From CAYRXE01 sp964428205 (lineage in GTDB: Bacteria; Patescibacteriota; Gracilibacteria; Peribacterales; Peribacteraceae), in the NCBI GenBank assembly GCA_964428205.1, contig CAYRXE010000029.1, positions 1 to 12,560 of the forward strand: a stretch of DNA of 12,560 bases, given 5' to 3'. The notes below the pieces were generated by a model. That model was not told the origin of the DNA, ran no database searches, and saw only the letters and a program-made list of their open reading frames with translations. A program made the translations under genes and the position numbers. Within the stretch, counting starts at the first letter, position 1; every line of letters starts with the position of its first letter. Positions 6,311-12,495 of this stretch are shown here, piece after piece.

Positions 6311-6576
6311 ACGCGCAACGCGCGTTCGTCCAAACGACCGCCGGACGGAAACGCTTGTCCCTGGAGATCCAGGTGGGTGACCGCAACTCGGCACCACAGT
6401 GCAAAGTGATTAAGTCTCCCGTAGACAAGTATCAGAGAAGAAACGTATCCGCCCCAACGCATCGTCGAGACACGGTCATCATAGTCATCTGCGTCCGAAA
6501 AACTAATGACATTCGAAGAATATTTCTCGCGGTCTTTCGTTGACTATCGTGGTGATCACCATGTCAAAACGTCTTC
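6311..6576. other. Intergenic stretch with hairpins, no convincing gene
   Basis: Together with the inverted repeat this makes about 325 bases between dgt and pgeF. Two short open frames (6304-6543 plus, 6241-6462 minus) lack start signals and resemble no protein. Two adjacent hairpins are visible: TTCGTCC/GGACGGA (6325-6331 with 6343-6349, one G-U pair) and CCTGG/CCAGG with an AGAT loop (6360-6373). A perfect 12-base palindrome, TGGTGATCACCA, sits at 6550-6561, just past the pgeF stop on the minus strand. It has no T-run, so it is not a standard terminator. A small RNA or a long 5' leader of dgt is possible but not shown. Confidence 0.5.
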
Positions 6577-7251
6577 TCACTTCAACGTGCAGCTGAGCAC
6601 ATTCGTGTTGCCCTCCAAGACTGCCTCTTTATCTCCTCCACGGTAGGTCCAATACTTCTCGGGGTTACATCGTGTGCAGTCTTCCAGACGTTCTATGTCT
6701 CCGCGTGGAACTCCGCATGCTTCGAACTGTCGCATGGCAGCTTCGCGTAAATCGGCACAGCGTCCGTCGATCAAATCTCGTGAGAGGCCCGGGAGTTCTT
6801 TGGTGGGGTCCGTGAAGTCGCTGCACTTCTTACAGAGGGACGGTCCGGCTCCAACCAAAATGTCTCGTGGGTCCGTCATCCACTCACGCTTCATCAGCTC
6901 AATGGCATGCGGGATCACGCGAGCCAACACCCCTTTCCATCCTGCATGGATGAGACCGACAACATGATGACGAGAATCGTAGACACAAAATCCCTGACAG
7001 TCCGCGGTGCGCAGCGTGAGCGTGAGTCCGGGTGACGATGTGAAGAGCGCGTCTGCTTGGAGCGCGCGCGATGTTGCGCGTTCAATGCGAATCGCATCCC
7101 CTCCATGGACTTGCCAGATGGAGGCCAGGTGATCGGTGTGAATGCCCAGTACTTTTGCGATGTCTGCATCACTGGAGACACAGTCTTCTTTGGTGAGCAA
7201 AGCTACCTCTAAATTTCGGCCGGAGAACAACCGGAAAGGATTGCGGATCAT
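6577..7251 (-). CDS. pgeF: PgeF/YfiH-family (DUF152, laccase-domain) protein
   Basis: A 224-aa member of the PgeF/YfiH/LACC1 family. Members are cytosolic zinc-dependent enzymes reported to act on purine nucleosides (phosphorylase and deaminase activities), and PgeF has been proposed to remove wrongly incorporated residues from peptidoglycan precursors. The zinc ligands are all present: H49 in QVHGGD, C85 in RTADCQG and H102 in GLIHAGWKG. ADALFTSSPGL (67-76 region), GAGPSLCKKC (134-143) and DCTRCNPEKYWTYRGG (191-206) complete the family pattern. The open frame extends to 7368, but the ATG at 7251 fits the family N-terminus and overlaps the nnrD stop as ATGA (7248-7251), so the two genes are translationally coupled. 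Confidence 0.9.
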   Translation of the reverse strand: MIRNPFRLFSGRNLEVALLTKEDCVSSDADIAKVLGIHTDHLASIWQVHGGDAIRIERATSRALQADALFTSSPGLTLTLRTADCQGFCVYDSRHHVVGLIHAGWKGVLARVIPHAIELMKREWMTDPRDILVGAGPSLCKKCSDFTDPTKELPGLSRDLIDGRCADLREAAMRQFEACGVPRGDIERLEDCTRCNPEKYWTYRGGDKEAVLEGNTNVLSCTLK

Positions 7252-8024
7252 AGGTCTTTGAGGAGTCCCGGAATTTGGAAAATAACTTGGCGGGTGGTGT
7301 AGGCATTGCCCTGGGTGACGAACAATTCCTCGCCAGCTTTTTTGATGATCTTCGATGCCAATATACACGCATCTTCGCGTGGCATTTTCTGGGCGATCAA
7401 TCCTGCAATCAAACCTGCCAGCGCATCTCCCGTTCCTCCCACTGTGAGTCCTGCATTGCCTCCGGTCACCTCCTCCACCGTGCCATCCGGCAGCGCAATG
7501 CGGTCCGTTGGGCCCTTCACGTGAATGACCTGACCATGAGTGGAGGCCTCCGTGGCGATGTCCTCCAGCGCGAGCTCCATACGTTCCAGTTCACCAAGGT
7601 GCGGAGTCAGGACGGCCTTCTTCCCCTTCACGGCCTTGAGCGTCCATGGCTGGAGAGCAGAGGCATCCAAGACCATGGGGCACGTACACATCTCGATCAA
7701 ACTCTTGAGGTGTGTGAGGGCCTTCTTATCGCGTGCGAGTCCCGGACCAATGACCACACAATCCATGGTGGCGAGCATCTCACTGAGTGCCTCCACGTAC
7801 TTCTCCGACAGATCATTTCCCGGGAAGGGATGCACGAGAAAATTGAGCGATGTTTGCTTGGCTACTTCGGCGTGCACTTCGGGTACCGACACATAGACCA
7901 AATCGACTCCACTAGCCTCCGCAGCGAGCGCCGAAAAAAGTGGCGCGCCATGAATGCTGCTACTTCCACCAATGACCATCACGATGCCGTTTTCACCTTT
8001 GTGCGATTGTGGGGAGCGATCCAT
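7248..8024 (-). CDS. nnrD: ADP/ATP-dependent NAD(P)H-hydrate dehydratase
   Basis: A 258-aa NnrD/CARKD-type ribokinase-fold enzyme. It repairs damaged, hydrated NADH and NADPH by nucleotide-dependent dehydration of the S-epimer. Motifs: HKGENGIVMVIGGS (8-21), IHGAPLFSALAA (24-35), VVIGPGL (90-96), LTPHLGE (139-145), VKGPTDRI (169-176) and the nucleotide-binding/catalytic GGNAGLTVGGTGDALAGL (188-205) with D200. The partner epimerase domain (NnrE), often fused at the N-terminus, is absent, and no nnrE lies nearby. The ATG at 8024 has an extended -10 directly upstream in the 18-base gap after the glycosyltransferase stop. It overlaps pgeF by 4 bases downstream. Confidence 0.92.
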   Translation of the reverse strand: MDRSPQSHKGENGIVMVIGGSSSIHGAPLFSALAAEASGVDLVYVSVPEVHAEVAKQTSLNFLVHPFPGNDLSEKYVEALSEMLATMDCVVIGPGLARDKKALTHLKSLIEMCTCPMVLDASALQPWTLKAVKGKKAVLTPHLGELERMELALEDIATEASTHGQVIHVKGPTDRIALPDGTVEEVTGGNAGLTVGGTGDALAGLIAGLIAQKMPREDACILASKIIKKAGEELFVTQGNAYTTRQVIFQIPGLLKDL

Positions 8025-8030
8025 GTACCA

Positions 8031-8039
8031 ATACTATCA
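8031..8039 (-). promoter_or_regulatory. Extended -10 element of nnrD-pgeF
   Basis: On the minus strand TGA (8037-8039) plus TAGTAT (8031-8036) forms an extended -10, ending 6 bases before the ATG at 8024. It lies in the 18-base gap after the glycosyltransferase stop. The pair could therefore be transcribed separately, leaderless, as well as by read-through. Confidence 0.5.
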
Positions 8040-8042
8040 CGA

Positions 8043-9134
8043 TCAACCCTTCATGGCGTCCTCCACAACTTGTGTGATCTTCCTGCGGAATTCCAGAGCC
8101 GAGAACTGTCTCGCGTGTTCGCGAATGGCAACGTGATCGAACTGCTGACCCTTGAATGCTTTCATGGCCTCCACGAGGGCCTCCGACTTTTGCTCTGCAA
8201 AGAACATGCCGGTCTTACCCTCCACCACGGTATCGCGGACGCCACCCTTGCCGTACGCAATCACTGGCGTGCCCATGGCGGCGGCTTCGAGTGGCACGAT
8301 GCCTGCGTCTTCGTGAGCGGCGAAGAGTACTGCCTCGGCACTCGCGTACAGCGCGGGCAGATCCTGCTCTTCGACATAGCCCAGGAACGTCACAGTTGGC
8401 CCTGCCATTGCTTTGAGGCGCGCCTCCTCTTGTCCGGTGCCGGCGATTGTCAGCGGCGCTCCTAGCGCATTTGCAGCAGAAATCAGGAGGTCGAGTTTCT
8501 TATAGGGAACGAGACGTCCCACACTCAAGAATCCTTTGCGCTCACTTGTGGGCAACGGTGCATCGAAAAATGCATCCAAGATGGGCGGTGGCACAACGGT
8601 GCTCTCGCGGCCGTAGGTATCGCGAATACGTTTTGCCGTTTCGCTCGAGTTTGCAATGAACGCATCGACACGTTTGGCGGTCGCCAGGTCCCACCTACGG
8701 AGCCTCGCGAGAATCCTGCGAATCTTCTTCCAGAAATATTGTGGGACACGAAAATCTTTGAGGTACTCACGCTCCATTTCCCAGGCGTAGCGCATGGGGG
8801 TGTGGCAGTAGCACACATGTACGGCAGTACTCGGTGGGATAATTCCTTTCCCGATCGCGTGGGATGAGCTCACGATCAAGTCATACCCACTCAAATCAAT
8901 CGCTTCGATGGCGCGCGGCATGAGTGGCAAGAGCAGTTGGTGCTTCCCGACAATGTTGTAGAGCGACTGTAATTTGGTCGTGACGATCTTCGCTTTGCCC
9001 AGTTCCCCAAGAGCTTCTGGACGCGCCACCGTCGTGAAAATTGGAGCATCTGGCCAGAGTCTATGCAGCTCTAAGAGCGCATGTTCTGCACCGGCATTCA
9101 CTGTTAGCCAATCTGCTACGAACGCTACGTTCAT
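8043..9134 (-). CDS. GT4-family (GT-B fold) glycosyltransferase
   Basis: A 363-aa retaining glycosyltransferase of the GT4 type. Features in order: MNVAFVADWLTVNAGAEHAL (1-20), the N-terminal Rossmann start with the glycine loop; VCYCHTPMRYAW (107-118), common in mannosyl- and O-antigen-type GT4 enzymes; FIANSSETAKRI (159-170); PP(P)I linker (182-185); FLSVGRLVPYKKLDLLI (202-218), the sugar-nucleotide domain start; and HEDAGIVPLEAAAMGTPVIA (274-293), containing the EX7E pair E275/E283. It lacks a membrane helix and probably acts at the inner face of the membrane on polysaccharide or lipid-linked glycans. Sugar and acceptor are unknown. No other polysaccharide gene is adjacent. The ATG at 9134 has a consensus-like TATACT 6 bases upstream. 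Confidence 0.92.
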   Translation of the reverse strand: MNVAFVADWLTVNAGAEHALLELHRLWPDAPIFTTVARPEALGELGKAKIVTTKLQSLYNIVGKHQLLLPLMPRAIEAIDLSGYDLIVSSSHAIGKGIIPPSTAVHVCYCHTPMRYAWEMEREYLKDFRVPQYFWKKIRRILARLRRWDLATAKRVDAFIANSSETAKRIRDTYGRESTVVPPPILDAFFDAPLPTSERKGFLSVGRLVPYKKLDLLISAANALGAPLTIAGTGQEEARLKAMAGPTVTFLGYVEEQDLPALYASAEAVLFAAHEDAGIVPLEAAAMGTPVIAYGKGGVRDTVVEGKTGMFFAEQKSEALVEAMKAFKGQQFDHVAIREHARQFSALEFRRKITQVVEDAMKG

Positions 9135-9140
9135 GACCTG

Positions 9141-9146
9141 AGTATA
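9141..9146 (-). promoter_or_regulatory. -10 element of the glycosyltransferase gene
   Basis: TATACT on the minus strand (9141-9146) ends 6 bases before the ATG at 9134, predicting a leaderless transcript. No clear -35 is seen; that position falls near the inverted repeat at 9159-9220. Confidence 0.55.
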
Positions 9147-9158
9147 CGGCAGTTACAA

Positions 9159-9220
9159 ATTTCTAATTGCTAATTTCTAGTCACTCGTTTTACTTAAATT
9201 AGGCATTAGCAATTAGCAAT
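9159..9220. repeat. Inverted repeat of three 7-base units per arm
   Basis: The left arm holds ATTTCTA (9159-9165), ATTGCTA (9166-9172) and ATTTCTA (9173-9179). The right arm holds TAGGCAT (9200-9206), TAGCAAT (9207-9213) and TAGCAAT (9214-9220). The arms pair at 18 of 21 positions across a 20-base loop. It is strikingly AT-rich against its surroundings and sits in the divergent promoter region between the glycosyltransferase and ftsQ genes. Confidence 0.8.
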
Positions 9221-9265
9221 TTTTCAGAGCAGGGATTCTCCCTCCACCAGGAGGTTTATTCCGTC

Positions 9266-9271
9266 TATCAT
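9266..9271 (+). promoter_or_regulatory. Candidate -10 element of the ftsQ-like gene
   Basis: TATCAT (9266-9271) ends 7 bases before the GTG at 9279, close to the leaderless spacing seen elsewhere in the window. A GGAGGT at 9250-9255 lies too far upstream (23 bases before the GTG) to act as its ribosome binding site. Confidence 0.4.
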
Positions 9272-9278
9272 AGCTCCC

Positions 9279-10202
9279 GTGCTCCAGAGACCTCGCTCAC
9301 GTTTGCCCAAGAAACTTCGGCGTCCTGTTTCCGCTCCGCTGCGCGCCTTTGTGCGTCGCAGGCACCAGCGAACGAACTCGCGAAAAATTGAACGACTCAA
9401 GCGCAATGTGCGCCGCATGGGTAAGGCCAGTACAGATGTCCTTCGCATCGTGCGTCGTTGGGGGCTCTTGGTCATCCTCCTCACCCTCGCAGGACTCTTT
9501 ACCTTCCTCGCGTTTTCTCCGGTCATTCAAGTGCGCGAGATCCGCGTGCAGCGCACCGAAGCACGCGTCGATATTGAGCGCGTGCAAAAAGCACTCTCCC
9601 CTCTCTTCGGTCGCCATTTGCTCTTCCTCCCGGACTTCGAAGTACAAGAACTCCTGCGCGATGCTGTGCCAGATCTGTTGGATGTAGAGGTGAAAAAGAA
9701 CTATCCATCCGAACTCATCGTCAAGGTTCAGCTGCGTCCCATTCTCGCGCGCCTCACTATCGAAACTCCGCCCGATGTCCCCACGGGATCCGGCACAGTC
9801 GTGCGTGGAACCGGAGTGCCATTGCATGACTACCTCACCGACAACGGCATTTACGTGTCGTCGCCTCTGTTGCTCTCGGGCAGCACGACGTACATCATCC
9901 GCGACTGGACGCTGCGCCCCGTACCCGGCACGACACTCTTGAGTGAAGACGTGCTGAAGTTTTTGCGTGAGAGCGAAGCATCACTTCAAAAAGATCTTTC
10001 TCTCGCAGTGACCATGCGCGTGATCTATTTGCGCGCTCAAGAAGTCCATTTGCAGGTCGGAAAACTCTCTGTGTGGTTCGACGCGCGAAGCTCGCTTGCA
10101 CCACAACTTGAGCGACTGCGCATCTTCATCCAATCTCAAGCGTGGAACGAAGCAAAGCTCTACGTCGATGTTCGCCTCGCCGGACGCGTGATTTACCGTT
10201 AA
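9279..10202 (+). CDS. ftsQ: FtsQ/DivIB-like cell division protein
   Basis: A 307-aa bitopic membrane protein with FtsQ/DivIB topology. The strongly basic cytoplasmic N-terminus (1-60) is unusually Arg-rich, one membrane helix lies at about 61-80 (WGLLVILLTLAGLFTFLAF), and an extracytoplasmic POTRA domain follows (about 82-155). The pattern VREIRVQ, then FGRHLLFLPDFEVQELL, then DVEVKKNYPSELIVKVQLRP is typical of FtsQ POTRA domains. FtsQ links FtsB/FtsL to the divisome and is non-enzymatic. The C-terminal beta domain (about 160-307) is weakly conserved. There is no ftsA or ftsZ downstream, so the classical dcw order is broken; instead wall hydrolase and carboxypeptidase genes follow. The GTG at 9279 is preferred for its upstream -10 and because it keeps the basic tail; a shorter start is possible. 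Confidence 0.82.
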   Translation: MLQRPRSRLPKKLRRPVSAPLRAFVRRRHQRTNSRKIERLKRNVRRMGKASTDVLRIVRRWGLLVILLTLAGLFTFLAFSPVIQVREIRVQRTEARVDIERVQKALSPLFGRHLLFLPDFEVQELLRDAVPDLLDVEVKKNYPSELIVKVQLRPILARLTIETPPDVPTGSGTVVRGTGVPLHDYLTDNGIYVSSPLLLSGSTTYIIRDWTLRPVPGTTLLSEDVLKFLRESEASLQKDLSLAVTMRVIYLRAQEVHLQVGKLSVWFDARSSLAPQLERLRIFIQSQAWNEAKLYVDVRLAGRVIYR

Positions 10203-10230
10203 CAGAGCGGTCGGCAGCTTCATTGACAGG

Positions 10231-10272
10231 TTAAGGATATTAAGCAAAAACCCTGCTTTGCTGCTTCCTTAA
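10231..10272 (+). other. Two-part hairpin between ftsQ and the carboxypeptidase gene
   Basis: TTAAGGA (10231-10237) pairs with TCCTTAA (10266-10272). Inside, AGCAAA (10243-10248) pairs with TTTGCT (10257-10262) around an 8-base loop, with a 5/3-base internal loop between the stems. No T-run follows, so it is not a standard intrinsic terminator, although it could slow or end transcription from ftsQ. Confidence 0.6.
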
Positions 10273-10287
10273 GAGGCCGGGCTTCCG

Positions 10288-10293
10288 TAAACT
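10288..10293 (+). promoter_or_regulatory. Candidate -10 element of the carboxypeptidase gene
   Basis: TAAACT (10288-10293) ends 6 bases before the ATG at 10300, again the leaderless spacing. No Shine-Dalgarno sequence lies between them. Confidence 0.45.
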
Positions 10294-10299
10294 GCTCCC

Positions 10300-11169
10300 A
10301 TGTTCCAGTCCGTACTGGCGGTGCTGCTCTTCGGTATGATGCCGGTGGGAAGTAGCGGCCCCGTTTCCACCCTCGATGCTGCGTTGTTGCAGGTAACCTC
10401 CCCCTCGCCTTTGGTCGGGGTTCTGACAGATGCGCTCAAAGACAAAACGCTCACCGCGTCGGGCGTGACAATTGTGGATTTAGAAACCGCGCAGCCGCTC
10501 TTTGCGAAGAACGAAGATGCTCGTCGCCCCATCGCAAGCCTCACCAAACTGATGACGGCAGTGCTCATCGTCGAGAACGAAGATCTGAGTGCATGGGTCA
10601 CGGTTCCCAAGGCTGTCACAACCATTACCGATACCTCCGTACGTCTTACCCCCGGGCATCACTACCGCGTAGGAGATCTGCTCACGGCCATGCTCGTGAG
10701 TTCCAGCAATGATGCCGCCTATACGCTCGCTGTGTTCCATAGCGGCTCCGAAGCCTCGTTTGCTGCAGAGATGAATGAACGCGCCAAGAGCCTTGGCATG
10801 GAAGATACATTCTTCGAAAACTCCACGGGCTTTGATGCCACGCAGCAGTATTCCACCGCACGCGATGTCGCGAACCTCGCGACGTTCGCTCTGCACATTC
10901 CGGAGCTGCGCTCGAGACTATCTCTTTCCAATGCCGCAGTGACCAGTCGAGAAGGCACGCGCGTTGCGTTGGAGCAGACACATCAACTTCTTAAAACAGA
11001 CACCGCCGTCGTCGCCGGCAAAACCGGTACCACCGATGCTGCAGGTCAGTGTCTCATGTCTGTCGTGCGCGAGAACAATCGCGATTATCTTGTGGTGTTG
11101 CTCGCCTCGAGTGAGCGCTACCGCGACATGCAGGTCTTGCTCTCGGTCCTAGCTTCTCTTCTTGCGTAA
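10300..11169 (+). CDS. D-alanyl-D-alanine carboxypeptidase (S11 family)
   Basis: A 289-aa low-molecular-weight penicillin-binding protein of peptidase family S11 (DacA/DacF type). It removes the terminal D-Ala from peptidoglycan pentapeptides and so limits crosslinking. The three active-site motifs are intact: SLTK with nucleophile S80 and K83, SSN (135-137) in VSSSNDAA, and KTG (241-243) in AGKTGTTDAAG. NSTGFDA (174-180) is a further family landmark. A signal peptide is likely at about 1-20. The C-terminal domain and amphipathic anchor of E. coli PBP5 are missing, so it is a minimal catalytic-domain version, probably secreted or held by the uncleaved signal. The LysM-M23 gene follows after 12 bases, suggesting one transcript for wall-trimming enzymes. 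Confidence 0.93.
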   Translation: MFQSVLAVLLFGMMPVGSSGPVSTLDAALLQVTSPSPLVGVLTDALKDKTLTASGVTIVDLETAQPLFAKNEDARRPIASLTKLMTAVLIVENEDLSAWVTVPKAVTTITDTSVRLTPGHHYRVGDLLTAMLVSSSNDAAYTLAVFHSGSEASFAAEMNERAKSLGMEDTFFENSTGFDATQQYSTARDVANLATFALHIPELRSRLSLSNAAVTSREGTRVALEQTHQLLKTDTAVVAGKTGTTDAAGQCLMSVVRENNRDYLVVLLASSERYRDMQVLLSVLASLLA

Positions 11170-11181
11170 GCCCAGCCCCGT

Positions 11182-12264
11182 ATGAGGACTTCCCTACTCC
11201 AGTGGCTGTCACTTCGCGTCCGAGGCCTGTGCATCGGCTTTTTTGCGTTGTCTGCCATTCTGCCGCCGTTCGTGCCCAGGAGTGCGCTCTCTGCCGATGA
11301 ATCCGCAGTGCCGACACCGCAGTTCCTCTTTGTGGAAGATGGGTTCCTCATGAAGACCTCCACCATTGGCGACCAAGGATCGCGCCTCGCGTTTGGTCAG
11401 GTGATTGTGCACAACGTAAAAAACGGCGAGAACATGGAAGCGATCGCCAAGCGGTACAAGATCTCCGCCGATACCATTCGCTCGGTAAACGGTATTGCTC
11501 CGGGTGCACCTATTCAGCCCGGTCAGGAGCTTCTCATCCTCCCGGTGGACGGCACGCTGCACGTCGTACGTAAGGGCCAGACACTCGCGCGCATCGCACA
11601 GCTGTATGACATCTCACAAGATCTCATCTCGCGCCAGAACGCACTTAAAGGCGGCTTCATTGTTGCCGGTCAGCAGCTCGTGATCCCTGGCGGCAAACCG
11701 ATTGGCGGATCCGTACCTGCAGTGGCTGTGATGCAAGAAGGAGAGCTCACCTTCACGACCAAACTTCCAGATAAGGATATTCAATTGCAGCTCAAAGACG
11801 GCAAGCCTGTTGCGCGTATGCCGTCCGATACCGGTGGCGGTCCCGGTCCCACCAAGGCTGCACCCAGCGTGACGGTGCAGGCGACTCCGGGAATTTTCCA
11901 GATGCCGTGTAACAACTGTTTCATCACGCAGTACTACCGCTCGGGCCACTACGCTCTCGACATCCAGACGCGCGGTGGAGGACCTATTTTCGCCGCGGAG
12001 GCCGGCACGGTCATTCGTGCGGATAGTGGAGGCTGGAATGGAGGCTACGGAAACGTGATCGAGGTCGACCACGGCAACGGTCTCGTGAGTTTGTACGCAC
12101 ACAACAAAGAACTGTACGTAAAGGTGGGTGACTCGGTGGAGCGTGGCCAGACCATCGCATGGATGGGTAACACGGGTCTCGTGTACGGAGCCACGGGTAT
12201 TCACGTCCACTTCGAAGTGCACAGCAACGGTGTGAAGAAGAACCCGCTCCTGTACCTCGAATAA
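11182..12264 (+). CDS. Two-LysM M23 peptidoglycan endopeptidase
   Basis: A 360-aa secreted wall hydrolase. A signal peptide is likely (about 1-38: basic MRTSLLQWLSLRVR, hydrophobic core, then SALSA). Two LysM peptidoglycan-binding repeats follow: about 76-121 (HNVKNGENMEAIAKRYKIS to GQELLILPV) and about 126-169 (LHVVRKGQTLARIAQLYDIS to GQQLVIPGG). After a Gly/Pro linker comes the M23 catalytic domain (about 245-360) with H256/D260 in GHYALD, H307 in LYAHNK and H341/H343 in GIHVHFEV, the complete zinc and catalytic set. CNNC (243-246) before it could form a disulfide. This is the NlpD/LytM-like layout used in division-site wall cleavage, which fits its place after ftsQ and the carboxypeptidase. 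The ATG at 11182 lacks a Shine-Dalgarno site; expression probably follows the upstream gene. Confidence 0.93.
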   Translation: MRTSLLQWLSLRVRGLCIGFFALSAILPPFVPRSALSADESAVPTPQFLFVEDGFLMKTSTIGDQGSRLAFGQVIVHNVKNGENMEAIAKRYKISADTIRSVNGIAPGAPIQPGQELLILPVDGTLHVVRKGQTLARIAQLYDISQDLISRQNALKGGFIVAGQQLVIPGGKPIGGSVPAVAVMQEGELTFTTKLPDKDIQLQLKDGKPVARMPSDTGGGPGPTKAAPSVTVQATPGIFQMPCNNCFITQYYRSGHYALDIQTRGGGPIFAAEAGTVIRADSGGWNGGYGNVIEVDHGNGLVSLYAHNKELYVKVGDSVERGQTIAWMGNTGLVYGATGIHVHFEVHSNGVKKNPLLYLE

Positions 12265-12279
12265 GACCTCAGCGGATGA

Positions 12280-12308
12280 TTGTATAAATACACGTTTTGT
12301 GTTATAAT
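12280..12308 (+). promoter_or_regulatory. Strong sigma-70-type promoter with extended -10
   Basis: TTGTAT (12280-12285), a 17-base spacer and a perfect TATAAT (12303-12308) preceded by TGT (12300-12302). The spacer holds the small dyad ACACGTTTTGTGT (12290-12302), which could be an operator. The ATG of a 43-codon frame follows 12 bases later, implying a leader of about 6 bases. Confidence 0.75.
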
Positions 12309-12320
12309 ATTTCACGAAAC

Positions 12321-12452
12321 ATGCACACATTCCTCACACAAAAACTGACTCCCCTGCTCCGCTTTGTACGCGAGAGTGATTTTTGGAGCACGCTTCTCCT
12401 GTGGTTCTTCATCGCAGGAATTTGTGTGGCTGTGGCGCATTGGGTTGCGTGA
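12321..12452 (+). CDS. Putative 43-aa single-span membrane protein
   Basis: A 43-codon frame from ATG 12321 to TGA 12450-12452. The first 20 residues are mixed and net basic (two Lys/Arg-bearing turns, then RFVRESDF); residues about 21-43 form one hydrophobic helix (FWSTLLLWFFIAGICVAVAH). This predicts a single-span membrane mini-protein with its N-terminus inside. A strong promoter lies directly upstream. No Shine-Dalgarno is present, as for most genes here. I do not recognise a family; SecE was considered because it is also a small single-span protein, but the conserved SecE pattern is missing. The gene could also be a chance frame downstream of a promoter meant for an RNA. Confidence 0.5.
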   Translation: MHTFLTQKLTPLLRFVRESDFWSTLLLWFFIAGICVAVAHWVA

Positions 12453-12477
12453 GTTTGAGTAGAAGCACTGGTGGATT

Positions 12478-12495
12478 TTTTTGTGTACACAAAAA
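12478..12495. repeat. Perfect 18-base palindrome beside tRNA-Asp
   Basis: TTTTTGTGTACACAAAAA is a perfect palindrome abutting the 3' CCA of tRNA-Asp and lying 25 bases after the stop of the 43-aa frame. On either strand the T-run precedes the dyad and the A-run follows, the wrong order for an intrinsic terminator. Confidence 0.7.

Noticed and set aside
6506..6649. Short plus-strand frame (MTFEEYFSRSFVDYRG...) at the pgeF 3' end
   Set aside because: It looks protein-like at first, but has no Shine-Dalgarno site or -10 at the spacing used elsewhere, and most of it is antisense to pgeF.
7275..8465. Long plus-strand open frame (396 codons) opposite nnrD and the glycosyltransferase
   Set aside because: The minus-strand genes carry complete, family-defining motifs over the same region; the plus frame is His/Cys/Arg-rich and resembles no protein.
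11614..12330. Minus-strand open frame of 238 codons opposite the LysM-M23 gene
   Set aside because: Antisense to well-defined LysM and M23 motifs; the sequence has no family character.
12321..12452. SecE as the identity of the 43-aa protein
   Set aside because: Similar size and topology, but the conserved SecE amphipathic pattern before the helix is missing and no nusG follows.
12476..12495. Intrinsic terminator between the 43-aa frame and tRNA-Asp
   Set aside because: The T-run precedes the dyad on both strands, and the dyad leaves no room for a normal loop.
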